DNA from: Oreohelix idahoensis
Taxonomy: Eukaryota; Mollusca; Gastropoda; Stylommatophora; Oreohelicidae
Direction: 5' to 3'
NCBI GenBank assembly: GCA_024509875.1
Contig: JAMPIV010014126.1
Coordinates: 186,001 to 250,000, forward strand
Length of the DNA stretch: 64,000 bases
Shown here one piece after another: positions 37,200-49,724 of the stretch. Numbering within the stretch: the first letter of the stretch is position 1; each line of letters opens with the position of its first letter. The notes beneath the pieces were generated by a model. That model was not told the DNA's origin and made no database searches. It saw only the letters and a program-made list of their open reading frames with translations. A program made the position numbers and the translations under genes.

Positions 37200-38570
37200 A
37201 ATAATGGGCCAAATGAATGAGTATAATGAACCACAAGAATGAGTGCAATGGACCACAGGAATGAATATAATGGACCACATGAATGAATATAATGAACCAC
37301 ACGAATGAATATAATGAACCACACGAATGAATATAATGAACCACAAGAATGAATATAATGAACCACACGAATGAATATAATGAACCACACGAATGAATAT
37401 AATGAACCACACGAATGAATATAATGAACCACATGAATGAATATAATGAACCACATGAATGAATATAATGAACCACATGAATGAATATAATGAACCACAA
37501 GAATGAATATAATGAACCACACGAATGAATATAATGAACCACACGAATGAATATAATGAACCACATGAATGAATATAATGAACCACACGAATGAATATAA
37601 TGAACCACATTAATGAATATAATGAACCACATGAATGAATATAATGAAACACACGAATGAATATAATGAACCACATGAATGAATATAATGAAACACACGA
37701 ATGAATATAATGAACCACATGAATGAATATAATGAAACACACGAATGAATATAATGAACCACATGAATGAACATAATTAACCACATGAATGAACATAATG
37801 AACCACATGAATAAATATAATGAATAACATGAATGAATATAATGAACCATATGAATGAATATAATTAACCACATGAATGAATATAATGAACCACATGAAT
37901 AAATATAATGAACCACACGAATGAATATAATGAACCACATGAATGAATATAATTAACCACATGAATGAACATAATGAACCACATGAATGAATATAATGAA
38001 CCACACGAATGAATATAATGAACCACATGAATAAATATAATGAACCAAATGAATGAATATAATTAACCACATGAATGAATATAATGAACCACACAAATGA
38101 ATATAATGAACCACACGAATGAATATAATGAACCACATGAATAAATATAATGAACCACATGAATGAATATAATTAACCACATGAATTAACATAATGAACC
38201 ACATGAATGAATATAATGAACCACATGAATGAATATAATGAACCACATGAATGAATATAATGAACCACATGAATAAATATAATGAACCACATGAATGAAT
38301 ATAATTAACCACATGAATGAATATAATGAACCACATGAATGAACATATGAACCACATGAATGAATATAATGAAACACATGAATTAACATAATGAACCACA
38401 TGAATGAATATAATGAAACACATGAATGAACATAATGAACCACATGAATGAATATAATGAAACACATGAATGAATATAATGAACCACATGAATGAATATA
38501 ATGAACCACATGAATGAATATAATGAACCACATGAATGAACATAATGAATAACATGAATGAAAATGAACA
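37200..38570. repeat. 22-bp minisatellite, about 61 copies
   Basis: The unit is gaatgaatataatgaaccac plus ac or at. Variants include cacg versus catg, aattaac, and gaac in place of gaat. Because 22 is not a multiple of 3 and the unit lacks minus-strand stops, it produces long spurious hydrophobic reading frames on the minus strand. Confidence 0.97.
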
Positions 38571-38869
38571 TTGTTTCACTCCTTAAGGAGATTAAAGCTA
38601 CTTCTGCGGGTACCCACCATGCAGGAAGACTGTGTCAAAGAAATCACATACTCTTGCAAATGTGGTTTCTGTAGCTACTTATTTAACATCAGGGTAGTTG
38701 TGAATTCCATGTACACCTTAACCTGGTCACTACCTTATTCTTCTTCTTCTTCTTCTTTCGTTCGCTTGAAATATATTGTCTATATCTGCAATGTTGTTTC
38801 TTGTATAAACTTCATGGTCACTACCTTATGATATACAAGGTGGGGAGAAGTGGTACTGCTCTTTCTTAG

Positions 38870-39010
38870 TTTCCTGACATAAAATATAGATCATCAAGAA
38901 GAGTCCTCTGAATCCCATTTCTGCTGGCTGATGTCACTGTTTTCCTAATAAAATCTATAGCCAGTAAGATTAGAAATGGTGACAAACAGGCATCCCTGCC
39001 ACATTCCAGT
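38870..39010 (-). mobile_element. LINE reverse transcriptase fragment
   Basis: On the minus strand a short broken frame reads GRDACLSPFLILLAIDFIRK followed by NGIQRTLLDDL. This resembles the RT segment around motif B (RQGCLLSPFLF...). Only this patch is recognisable. Confidence 0.45.
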
Positions 39011-39339
39011 TCTATTCTCAAAGTGTTCTGCAAGCTATCCTTCATGAAGAACTTTATAATTTGTTGCCCTTATATGGTTTTCCTTATTACGTTAATGAAC
39101 TTTCAGTTCTTATCTCAAAGGTTTCTGTAAGCTGTCCATCAAAAACTGCATTTCATGTTTTTCTTACGAAGTTAATGAACTTACAGGGGATGACATGCCT
39201 CATCAGTTTCCAAACTGATTTATTTAATATTACTACAAGAACAGTGAATGGTTTATGAAAATAACAGTACTAAATTTGAAAGTATCTACAGCAGAGGTTC
39301 AATAAACATACCTGGCATGAAGCATCATGGAGTGGATTG

Positions 39340-40045
39340 CTAAATATCCATCTGACACATGCTTACCAAGTACATGCCTGTTGGCATAGATGATCATGTC
39401 TCTCCACAACAAGTACATGCCTGTTGGCATAGATGATCATGTCTCTCCACAACAAGTACATGCCTGTTGGCATAGATGATCATGTCTCTCCACAACAAGT
39501 ACATGCCTGTTGGCATAGATGATCATGTCTCTCCACAACAAGTACATGCCTGTTAGCATAGATGATCATGTCTCTCCACAACTTACTATTCCCAGTGTTG
39601 CTAATTCTGTTGTTGACTTCTTTTTATGCGGTGATGTCAAACTGTCCAGTTATCATCTCTCTTTTCATCTTTTTTTTCCTTCAACCTTTCTTGTCATCAC
39701 AATATATTTCAGCTATCTTCTTCTACAACATGGCTCAAGAAAGTGGACTACTTTCTTCTAATGTGAGTACTAAGCTGTCCATACTGGCTTCTCTCGGGAC
39801 ATCTTTGTTACTCATATTAAATGTACATGGTAGTCTTAACATTCTTCTATTGAACCAAATCTTTGTGGCCTACAAGGATTTCTTGCTTGTCTGCTAACAG
39901 TCCATGATTCCCTTCCATATGTCAGGATTGGTTCTGTATAACAATGAAGAACTTTCTCTTTCTTACTTCTGACAAAGATTTGTTGACTAACATAATTTAC
40001 TTTTATAATATAATTCCAAGCGTTGTGTTTTGAAATCATACAGGT
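39340..40045 (-). mobile_element. LINE-c 3' fragment carrying a 43-bp array
   Basis: Minus-strand coding remnants include YTEPILTYGRESWTVSRQ (about 39890-39950), RRRQLKYI, TRKVEGKKR and finally LWRDMIIYANRH, a common LINE ORF2 C-terminus. The last segment is repeated as the 43-bp array. Several stops and frameshifts are present. Confidence 0.65.
39376..39590. repeat. 43-bp tandem repeat, five copies, in LINE-c C-terminus
   Basis: The unit contains tacatgcctgttggcataga and tgatcatgtctctccacaac. Copies are almost identical. On the minus strand each unit encodes WRDMIIYANRH in one of three frames. Confidence 0.95.
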
Positions 40046-40339
40046 TCAGCGTAGTCTGTCACTACTTAAGGCTGAGAACCTCTGCTCTATAATATTTATT
40101 TTAAAATGTGTTTTTCAAATTTTAAGTTAAATAATATTTTTGTATACATTTTTTGCACATGATTAAATTTATACATGGTTTAAAAATATTATGTAGTGAT
40201 TTGATAATTAATAATTCACGTCTGATAGATGCAAATTATGATTTTCTATAGTTTTAAAAAAATCTTTTTAAAGTTCTGTAGACTATAAACTATGGTGCAG
40301 AAAGTCAATAATTACTATTTTACCTAGAAAACTATAATT

Positions 40340-40580
40340 AAAAACATAATTATCCATTATTGTACACAACCTATCTTTTATAAAATAAATTTTAAAATCT
40401 GTATACAGAAGAATATTGTTAAAAAAATTATTATCCATTATTGTACACACACCAATAACACTTACAAAATAAAACTTTTAATTCTGTATACAAAAAATTA
40501 TTTAAAAAAAAAAAATATCCATTATTGTACACAAACTATCATTTATAAAATACACTGTAAATTGTGTAAACAGTTAACTG
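40340..40580. repeat. about 90-bp AT-rich tandem repeat
   Basis: Three diverged units share tatccattattgtacaca, ttataaaataaa and tctgtatacag, spaced by about 80-95 bp. Confidence 0.65.
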
Positions 40581-42413
40581 TCATTTTGAAAACTGACAAT
40601 AATGACTTGAGAACAGAAACAATTATTTAAGTAACCCATAGTAAAAAAACTGTACACAGAAAACTATCTAGATGTTCAGTAATACCAAGATATGCAAACT
40701 GTAAATTATATCTAGAAATTCAGTAATCAAAATTTGTGTACTGAACATTATTTCTAGATGGAAACAACGGTTTTAAACTAAAATGTACACTGCTAATGAT
40801 CACAGACAATAAACAAAGCCTAAAATACAATGAATTACGAACATAACACCTATAACCAATTTTTAAAAAATGCTGAACAAAGCTGAACAAGCTTAAAAAA
40901 CATTTATTATTAAAAAAAAAAAACAGATTCAAGGAGAGAAATAAATAAATGCAACAAAGTACAGAAAATAAGTCCTGTCACTTCTAGGCAGTTCTGTTAA
41001 AGCTTTAACTTGTTACTTCACATATTGCAGTTATGCTTGCTGGTGAAACTAGGTAATATGGAATGTGTTGAAAAGATGTTGACCTGCTGCATTCATTAGT
41101 GAAAAAACATAATTTTATAACTGCATATTTCTTACTGCATACTTGCCCATTATGGCGTGTTACTTATGAGGTACAAATGCTAAGTTATGCACAGTTTTAA
41201 AGATGCCACTGAACACATGTACCATTTCACATGTCATTAGCAATATACATTAATTTAACATATTCAGATTTTAGTGTACCTAATAGAGAGCGAGTTATTA
41301 TAGATGATGACCATGGAGACCTGACGAGATATTTAAGGTTAAGCAAAGAAGAAAAAACTCAAAACTAATGCCCTCTTCGGAGGTGACCTAACTTGCTGTA
41401 CCACACCAAAATGACAATATCAATATTACTATTAAAAAAAGACAAAATATAAAATGATGGAACACCAATGTGAATACCTAACATACAAATATTTAGACAG
41501 CAAACAACAAAAGATAAAGCCATCATGTACCTGTATGAGTCACTCTTGAGATGGCTAAAGAAAGCAAAGGAGTTAAAAAAAATAAAGAGTTATTATATGC
41601 CACCATCAAAGAGACAGTAACAAAGATGGCATGTCCTCACAGGTTTGAATTTGCTTCGGTGTAGTAGAAAAAAAATGAGATATACTGAGGATGGCATATC
41701 ACTTTGCCATTTCCTGAAAAACAGATCTTTAGGTACATTTTTTGTTTTTGTTGGATCTTACTAAACAACAATGTTGCTACTAGATGTTATTGCCAACACC
41801 ACAAACAGATAAAGTTCTAAGAAAAACATCGACACAAACAGATGAATGTCTTTCAAAATGCAATAAACATTATATAAAAAGGTATTTCAAACACGTGACA
41901 TGAAGTTTTAAAATTATTTTTTGGCTGATAATTTTAATTCCGTTTAGTCTCACTCTCAAACCATTCCCCCCCCCCCCCCAATAAGTTCCCTCAATTCTTC
42001 TTAGAGGGATATGTCCCCCAGTTTGAAAACCAGTTCACTAGATTAGAGTGTAATAACTGCTTCACGTATTTAACATGTATGATTTTTTTTTCCTGTAAAA
42101 GTAGACTTGACATCAACAATTACATATAGGTCTTGGTAATATTCTGGTCTGCTGCTAGAGATCAAAGATTCTGAAAGTAGAAGTATCATGAAACATGCAT
42201 ACATTTACAGCTACACAAACACTTACACACATGTACACACACACATACAGGGTGTCACAAAAGTCTGTTCTCTCTCCAAGGTAAAAAGATATTTAATTAA
42301 CGTTATTTATACAGCTGCTTGTGTATTCATACAAACATCTATCTGCCTTCATAGAGTGGTGAATGTTTGGTACAATATGGTGTCATTGGTGTTTCTACAT
42401 TCGTTTATAATTA

Positions 42414-42734
42414 CAGACTGTCCTCAACTTATAACGTAAGCGACTTATACCACTCATACGTCTGATGGTCATCCTATTATAATATGCATATTTGTAGTGT
42501 TATTTTACATTATAATTTGTGTGTTGTATTATTTAACTATAAACAAAGAATACAGTTAGTTTTAAAATGTAACAAAATAGACCCACACCTTTTAGCATTC
42601 AGTCAACTTTAACTGTTAGGATATCCATTTTGTTTAGGTAGTGTATACTAGTTTAGTGATTTCCAAGTTATGACCATATCAACCTATGATGCTGCCATCG
42701 GAACAGAACCCTGTCGTAAGTTGAGGGCAGTCTG
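42414..42734. mobile_element. pogo/Tigger-like MITE (TA target, 321 bp)
   Basis: Flanked by TA (42412-42413 and 42735-42736). The left end is cagactgtcctcaacttata, and the right end in reverse complement is cagactgccctcaacttacg. Ends of the form CAG...CTCAACTTA with a TA duplication are typical of pogo/Tigger elements. No coding. Confidence 0.85.
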
Positions 42735-43304
42735 TATTAATGATAATAATAATATTAACACAATATTCCCTCTGATAATAGACTTTTGGGACACAGTGTA
42801 TTTACACACACACACACAAACATATATAAGCACATATACACATATATGCAAACAGATTCACACTATATTCTCACAAATAAACACAAGATATTCTCACGCA
42901 TTCTTTCTAACACAAGTATGCACTTTCTCATAACCAAAACATTCAAGAAGATAAAACCATATGCACATCACGTATCCATGAGGTTATATTACATATGATC
43001 AAACAGAATGTCATGCCAACATGCATTATTGATCACATGACAATTCACACACTTAAGCTTCATAAACTTTTTAAAAAGAACTATTTCAGAAACCAAGATT
43101 ATCAGAGCACACAAGGAAAGTTCTACATCATGCCTGAAAATGAGATGAAAATGAGATGAAACAGGAAACAACAACTTGGTTTTTATACTGGTACTATTTG
43201 CTAGTCTGTTAGTGTTATTATAAGCAGAGTACACATATTAGCTATTTATACAGTATATTTAAGTTAGTAACATAGTAGCATATTTTTTTTTCACTCAAAC
43301 TAGT

Positions 43305-43655
43305 TTCACCCGTGTGTTGCCGGGGCCCGAAAGGGGAGCAAAGAATAGTAACACTGCACCCTACCATGCATGTCGTAAAAAGCGACTAAGGAGGGTTTGG
43401 GCATGGGGCTGTTTACCCCATCCCGTAAAAACTTCGCACAGTGGGCTGATCACCTGCTTGCCAACCAATCTGATTACGGAAACAGCGATAGATTGTTTGG
43501 TCTGTTTTTGTTCCACAAAGACGCCACTAGGCGTGGTGGAAACAGCGATAGATTGATCAATTTGTTGTTGCCCTAAGACGCCACTGGGCGTACTGGCCAC
43601 ATACTGCTTTGCCGGTTGGTGGCTAAGGATGGAAGAAGAAGAAGAAGACTCACTA
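43305..43655 (+). mobile_element. SINE-3 copy with (GAA)n tail
   Basis: Longer copy of the repeat at 36130. It begins near ccggggcccgaaaggggagc, contains catgtcgtaaaaagcgacta, two gccacta/tgggcgt palindromes with duplicated gaaacagcgatagattg, and ends ggctaaggatggaagaagaa. The head is present here but missing in the other copy. Confidence 0.65.
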
Positions 43656-44040
43656 GTTTGTTAGCTTTATTTAAAAGTAAAGTCTATATGTTAGCCATTT
43701 ATGCACTGGTAGCATATTTTTGTATATATTTATTACTCACTAATTTGTTAGCTTTATTTACTTATTTTGGCATTTATGCTTAGCATTTATGCTTAGCAAT
43801 TCTGAATACTCATTACTCAATAGTTTGTTAGCTTTATTTATACGTAGAACCATAAGTCATTTAAACACTAGTAACATTTTTGTCTGCACTAATAACTCAG
43901 TGGTTTGTTAGCTATATTTATAAGTAGAACCAAGTCATTTAAACACTAGTAACATTTTTGTCTGCACTAATAACTCAGTGGTTTGTTAGCTATATTTATA
44001 AGTAGAACCAAGTCATCTAAACACTAGTAACATCTAGCTA
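43655..44040. repeat. 66-72-bp tandem repeat
   Basis: Five to six units share gtttgttagctttattta, agtcatttaaacactagtaa and catttttgtctgcactaata. The last three are nearly identical and the left ones diverged. Confidence 0.85.
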
Positions 44041-44099
44041 CTAGCACACTAGTGTCCTGTACACAGACTAACAACATGTACACTAACAATGTGTACATA

Positions 44100-47000
44100 C
44101 AGTGTATGTCTATGATAGGAAACTCTTTACAGAGCGATACAACAGGAGGCAATCTGATCATCAGAAGAAGTCCCCCCATCAGACAAGTGTTTCGGCCCAG
44201 TATACTCCTTTACACTCTAAGGGGGGCGGGCCCACTTGGGTCATGACTCCCAAGCGTCTCAGCCTCCTGTTGTCTTGTATCGAAAATGAACCCATTTCAC
44301 TTATGGTAGCAACTTTAATCCACAACTCCGCCAGCCGTGGAGGCAATTGTGAAAGTAACAAAGAGAAGACAAATTATTCCGTTCGTTCCGTCGCACACAC
44401 TGAGATACCATCGCGAAGCCGCCGAGCCTAGCCACTGAAATTCTGACACTGACACCTCCTATAATATACATCGCCTGTTGCCCCTCAGTCACAGCCCGCT
44501 CACTAGTACACCACAAAACTCAGCGTTTTGTGGACTTAGAAAAATTCCTGGTGTTTTCTGTACCGCAGCGTTTATTGTCACGATTTCCATTGCCCATTGC
44601 GGTTGTTCCACAGCCAGCCTGATGCCTTTTCGGCAGTTTCACTAAGCCTCTTCAGTGCCCTTGTTCTCGCCTGTCCCTTCAACCCCAACAGTTTCAATAG
44701 ATCATACATTGATGCAGCCACAAGCCCTCTTGCGCCCACTTCAACAGCCATGACCCTTGTAGTGAACCCCTCGTGTCTCAGATCCGCGGCCAGATCACTA
44801 TATTTGGCCGCTTTGAACGAATGTTGCTCGTCTAATCTGGATTCAAATGGCACGGTCAGTTCAATCAGTATGACCTGAAGCGTTGAAGAAGAATGAAGCA
44901 CTATATCCGGCCGTCTCCGCGATTTCCTGATACTCTCTGGATATGCCCCTCGTCCAGGTAGGTCTACCGCCATCTCCCAGTCGTTTGCACAATCAAGAAG
45001 AGATGGTAAACTGCTACCTGGTTTACTCGGTTTGGGGTGTGCTGACTTTCCTGCCCTCAGAAAGTATGTATTTGCGGTGCTCGGCCTGGGTTTGCTGTTC
45101 GCCTTCATCCTTGCTAGATCTATTGTCGCAGCAAGCTCATTTAGCACTTTGTTATGGCGCCAGGTGTATCGCCCTTGCCCTAATGACACCTTACACGCTG
45201 AGAGCACGTGTTCGAGTGTCTGCCTCCCCTGGCACAGGGGGCACTGCTCATCATCTGACTTTCCCCATTTCACAAGGTTGGTGGCCGACGGCAGCAGGTC
45301 ATACATTGATCTAACCACGAAGCTGAGCCTAAGAGGTGCCATATGCCATATATCATTCCATGTCAAGGACCTCTGCAGGGCTCCTTCCCATGTAGTCCAT
45401 TGGCCTTGTTGGACCTGCTGCACTGCTTTTTGCAACCTCTTATCATTCTCAGCCTCTCGTATCTCATGAACTACCATGTCTCTGCGCTCCCTGCTTGATG
45501 CCTTGGACCACCAGCGGATGTCTCCATGACCAAATCCCCGTCTATTCGTCTGTGTGTATCCGATTACCTCCCTCAGTTTGAGTGACTCTTGGGCAGCATC
45601 AACAGCTTCTTCCACTCTCCACTTCCTTCCCGTTTTCAGTGTAGGCTGAATGGACTTAACCACGTCATCAGCTGACTCGCGTAGCATCATTGCAAGCCTT
45701 GCCTTTCCAACTTTGTACTCTTCAACAACTGACTTGAAAGGAAGCAGAAGTTTTGACTTTTTGCAGTACAGTGCTACATCTGACAGACCTGGTGGTACCC
45801 CTAGCCACTTTCTCATGAACTTGTTGACCTTTTGCTCTATAGCTTCGACTGTACTTGTGCTTATTTCATATATAAGCAGTGGCCACAGCAGTTTCGTTTT
45901 CAACATGAACTGGAGGCACCACAGTTTGAACTTTCCCAAGAGTCTGCTTTGGTCTATGATCTGTAGCCCTCTGTCTGCCATTTCTATTGTCTGTTGCACT
46001 GCCTTCGAGTCTTTTAATGAGGCATCGTACACCCTGCCAAGACTTTTAACAGGTTCCTCAATGACAGTAGGGATTCTTGGTTGGAAACCACGAATATGTC
46101 TTCTGCTATCTTCCCTTTCCTGACTGATAGGCTTCTCGACTTCTTGGGTTTGAAGCTCATTCTGCACCAGCTGACTAGTTCATCCAGGCGTTCTAACATC
46201 CTCCGGGCCTGATGTTCATCTGATGTCAGAATTGTTGTGTCATCCATGAATGCTTTGAGCGGTGGCATGTGACACATTCCCCCAAGCTTTGGACCTATAG
46301 CCATTCCTTCGGCCGCATTGAGGATTACCTGCATAGCCATCACGAATAGTATCGGAGAGATGGTACACCCCATTGCAATTCCAACTTCAAGGCCAATCCA
46401 CTTCGTTGTGTACTCTCTGGTTGAAAATCTGACAGCAAACCCTGCGAAATACAGCTTCAGCATTGCTGCAATCTCTTGTGGAACCTGATACATTTCTAGG
46501 GCCTGCCACAACATCTGGTGTGGAACGGATCCATAAGCATTCGCTAGATCCAACCAGATTACATGGAGGTTTGTTCTGTCAGACTTTGCCTTTTGGATTG
46601 CTTCCCAGATCATTGTGGCATGCTCTAGACATCCTGGTGTACCTGGGATACCTCCTTTCTGAATGGTAGTGTCAATGTACCCATTTGCCAGGAGGTATGT
46701 AGTGAGTCTTTTCGCCATCACTGAGAAGAATATCTTCCCTTCCACATTGAGTTGTGAGATTGGCCTGAACTGACTGATGTCTGTGGAATTTTGCTCCTTC
46801 GGGATGTAGACTCCGTTCGCCTTTCTCCATTCCTTGCTTACAAGCTGGGCTTTCCACGCATTCTTTAGTAAACGGAGCAGTAACTTCAGGGCATCTCTTA
46901 TACACCACATATGGAACACCATTAGGACCTGGAGCTGACTTGCACCGAGCTTTCTGGACAATGCTTTCTACCTCTTGCACCGTTGGGGGCTTGGTGTTAA

Positions 47001-47870
47001 ATTCAGCTCCTGGCTTACTCGGCCATTAAGGCCTGCCATGCTGCTGAGCGGCTCATCTTTGCGACCATCTGAATATGTCATTCTAAGGTGTTCTTCCAGG
47101 TCTTCTTTCTTGATGTTTAGCGTACCCGACCGTGGCTGCTCAAACAGTTCTTTGGCAAACTTGAAGGGCTCCCTGAAGAATCTTTCCCTATCCCTTCGAG
47201 TCTTCCTTCTCTTCCTGCACAACCTTTCTGCTCTACAAAGGGCATTATGTTGGCCTTTCAGGTGCTCCCAAACCTGTCGTAACCCTTCCTTCTCTGTGGC
47301 AACTGCGTTCTTGAAAAGTTTTCGGGCATGCTTCTTCTGTTTCCTGATTTCTTCTATTTTAATTTGTCTTCTACTTTTTCGTGGTGGGTTACTTTCCCTT
47401 GCCTCCCTCACTCCGAACACTTTGCGACAGTGCAGATATATTATGTCGCCGAAGATTTCCAGCTTCTTCTCCAAATTTATCTGCTTCAGGTTGTTATCCA
47501 ACTCTTTTGCCAAGGCTTCGTCCAGCTGTTCCCAAAGCCCTTTTGCACTGGCAGGTGGAAACTTGATTGCATCTCTCTTCCCGTCCAAGAAGTGAGTGAG
47601 ATCATCATCAGGCAGATCAACTTGAATGTACTCAGCACTGTGGATTGACTCCTGGCTGCGTTCTTCTAACGTCTTATCCGTCGAGACAGAGCGCTGTTGA
47701 TCTCCCCCAGATGACCTCCCACACCCCTTTTTCGTTCGGTGGATTTTCATTCCTCTCTGAGTAGAGAACTCCCTACCACAGGCACATGGAAATTCCAGCC
47801 GTTGTTCAGAGCTCGAAGTCCGTGTAACGGGTCTGGTCGATTCCAATGAGTGTCTGCAAGCATTATCATC
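44100..47870 (-). mobile_element. R2/HERO-like non-LTR retrotransposon, nearly full length
   Basis: One element of about 3.7 kb containing an N-terminal zinc finger, reverse transcriptase and C-terminal restriction-like endonuclease (details at 44578-47846). Local base composition is clearly GC-richer than the surrounding intron from about 44110 to 47850. The 3' UTR would be about 44110-44577. Exact ends and target duplication are not resolved. Confidence 0.85.
44578..47846 (-). pseudogene. R2-superclade LINE polyprotein (ZnF-RT-RLE) with three frameshifts
   Basis: Protein order: a C2H2-type finger near the start (CACGREFSTQRGMKIHRTK); RT region with APGPNGVPYVVYK, PKEQNSTDISQFRPIS, motif A WLDLANAYGSVPH and motif C AFMDDTTIL; a thumb segment; a knuckle CPLCQGRQTLEHVLSAC; and an endonuclease core RRPDIVL...LIELTVPFE with a downstream KAAKYSDL. 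That is the R2/NeSL/HERO arrangement, which uses a PD-(D/E)XK nuclease instead of APE. The frame changes at about 46985, about 46900 and about 46100, so the copy cannot encode an intact protein as written. The frames are otherwise long and clean, suggesting fairly recent insertion. Clade assignment beyond R2-type is tentative. Confidence 0.88.
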
Positions 47871-47919
47871 ATGTCTAATGTAGTATGGCTACTTCGTCTG
47901 TCATGTTGCACCTCCATCA

Positions 47920-48420
47920 TTATTTGGTTTAACCTTCAACCTTAGTTGGTCTTTCAACATTAGTCAGTTTAACCTTCAACATTAATTTGTCTAACTTTCA
48001 ACAATAGTTGATCTAATTTTCAACATTAGTTGGTCTAATTTTCAACATTAGTTGGTCTAACTTTCAACATTAGTTGGTCTAACTTTCAACATTAGTTGGT
48101 CTATTATTCAAGATTAGTTGGTCTTACTTTCCACATTAGTTGGTCTAACTTTCCATATTAGTTGGTCTAATATTCAAGATTAGTTGGTCTAACTTTCAAC
48201 ATTACTTGGTCTAATATTCAAGATTAGTTGGTCTTACTATGAACATTAGTTGGTCTAATATTCAAGATTAGTTGGTCTAACTTTCAACACTAGTTGGTTT
48301 AACATTCAACATTAGTTGTTCTAACCTTCAACATTAGTTGGTCTAACTTTCAACATTAGTTGTTCTAACATCCAACATTAGTTGGCTTAACCTTCAACAT
48401 TAGTTTGTCTTTTACTTTTT
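47920..48420. repeat. about 23-bp tandem repeat (agttggtctaactttcaaca)
   Basis: About 21 units of ttagttggtctaactttcaac with variants (tattcaagat, ttccacat, accttcaac). It abuts the 5' side of the R2-like element. Confidence 0.92.
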
Positions 48421-49356
48421 ACTGAATGTTACACAATATAAATGATCCGCACATCTTGAAATTTGTTTACCTAGAAATTAATTTAACTGTTTTCAGCAGT
48501 AAAAGGTTCAGTTCCATCACCATTAGCTTTGTCTGCACATTCCTAACAGTGAGTCATAGGTTGGAGTTCACATGAAACAATGGCCAAAATCTGCTCTATT
48601 AGTTTAGAGCAGATGTTAAAGAAAGTTGAAACATTAATAATGGTAAACCAATGACACACGTCAGAGAAAGAAAGTAGTATGAACTATGAGATTTCTACTA
48701 AAGTATTAGTTGACAGCTCATGACAAAGCTTACAACACAGCATCCTCTAATTGGAAGTTCCATGTTAAATGTTTGCACAGAGACAGGTTTTTTCCTACAG
48801 AGATCATGCAGACATCCAGAAAACAAAAAACTAGAGATAAGATGACAAGGAATGGCTTCAAGTATGCCAAAGCTGCTGCTGTTAGCTTAGCACTCAAGGC
48901 CATGCATTAACCTGGCCCACCTGATGTGTCAGGGTCATCTGTATAATAAGTGACCTTGGTGACCTGACGTTTAGCAAAACCAGAATCATCCAGTTCTCGA
49001 CAATCTGAAGATAGCCAATGTGAACATAAAGGAGGTTGAAATGTGAAGGACGTAGTTAATCTTGAGTTATAACTTTGTTATTGCTTGTTGCACTTCTTAC
49101 AACAGGTTACAAGTTTCAGTACTTCACTACAGCTTTGAGCAGCATTAGTGGTGTTATTTGAAAAAAGAAAACATGTGAATTATTGATTCATTTTCATTGT
49201 TTGATTAACTTATTCTGAAAGATTAAACTCAAAGATACACAACCAAAACCAGATATAAATTAACATTACAAAATTCAAGAGACACACAGCTGCCCTCAAC
49301 AAGACCAACATATGAGAAATAGTAGAATATGAAGATCAGTGTGACTAAAACATAAG

Positions 49357-49605
49357 TGTTGATTGGCAGAGTGGTTTGAGTGGTGAGGCAAAGCTACTGG
49401 CTTCAAAACTTGGTGGTGCCACATTCCAGTCTACCGAATTGCAAATGGGTATCTGACTCTGCTCTTGAGGTAAGGAAAGCAAACGTAGCAAGGAATGGAA
49501 CCAGCCACCCTGCCTCAAAATGCTGGGACCTAGTAGAGTAAAGTCTGTAATACTTCAGTCCTCTAAGGCAGTACCTGTTATGGGATTATCTTGACCTTAC
49601 AACTA
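49357..49605 (+). mobile_element. SINE-2 copy
   Basis: Head with tggcagagtggtttgagtgg (A-box-like), a degraded B-box region near 49425, body aatgggtatctgactctgct, ggaatggaaccagccaccct, aaagtctgtaatacttcagt. Same layout as 59615-59855. Confidence 0.7.
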
Positions 49606-49713
49606 AATATAGAAGCAACGAGAGTCAGCAGAAATCCAAGCTCACCAAACATCTTGACCTTACAACTAAATATAGAAGCAACGAGAGTCAGCAGAAATCC
49701 AAGCTCACCAAAC
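49588..49713. repeat. perfect 63-bp tandem duplication
   Basis: Two identical 63-bp units starting atcttgaccttacaactaaa, at 49588-49650 and 49651-49713, overlapping the tail of SINE-2. Perfect identity points to recent duplication or an assembly artefact. Confidence 0.9.
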
Positions 49714-49724
49714 ATCCACGTCAA

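Noticed and set aside
37125..38579. Long hydrophobic minus-strand reading frames with a 22-residue repeat (MWFIIFIHVVHYIHS...)
   Set aside because: They appear in all three minus-strand frames because the 22-bp unit has no stop on that strand. This is an artefact of the minisatellite, not a membrane protein.
42248..42272. Mariner-type end cagggtgtcacaaaagtctgt
   Set aside because: Only one end is visible, with no inverted partner or TA duplication found nearby.
48710..48910. 66-codon plus-strand frame
   Set aside because: No family resemblance, no splice or promoter signals, and the length is expected by chance.
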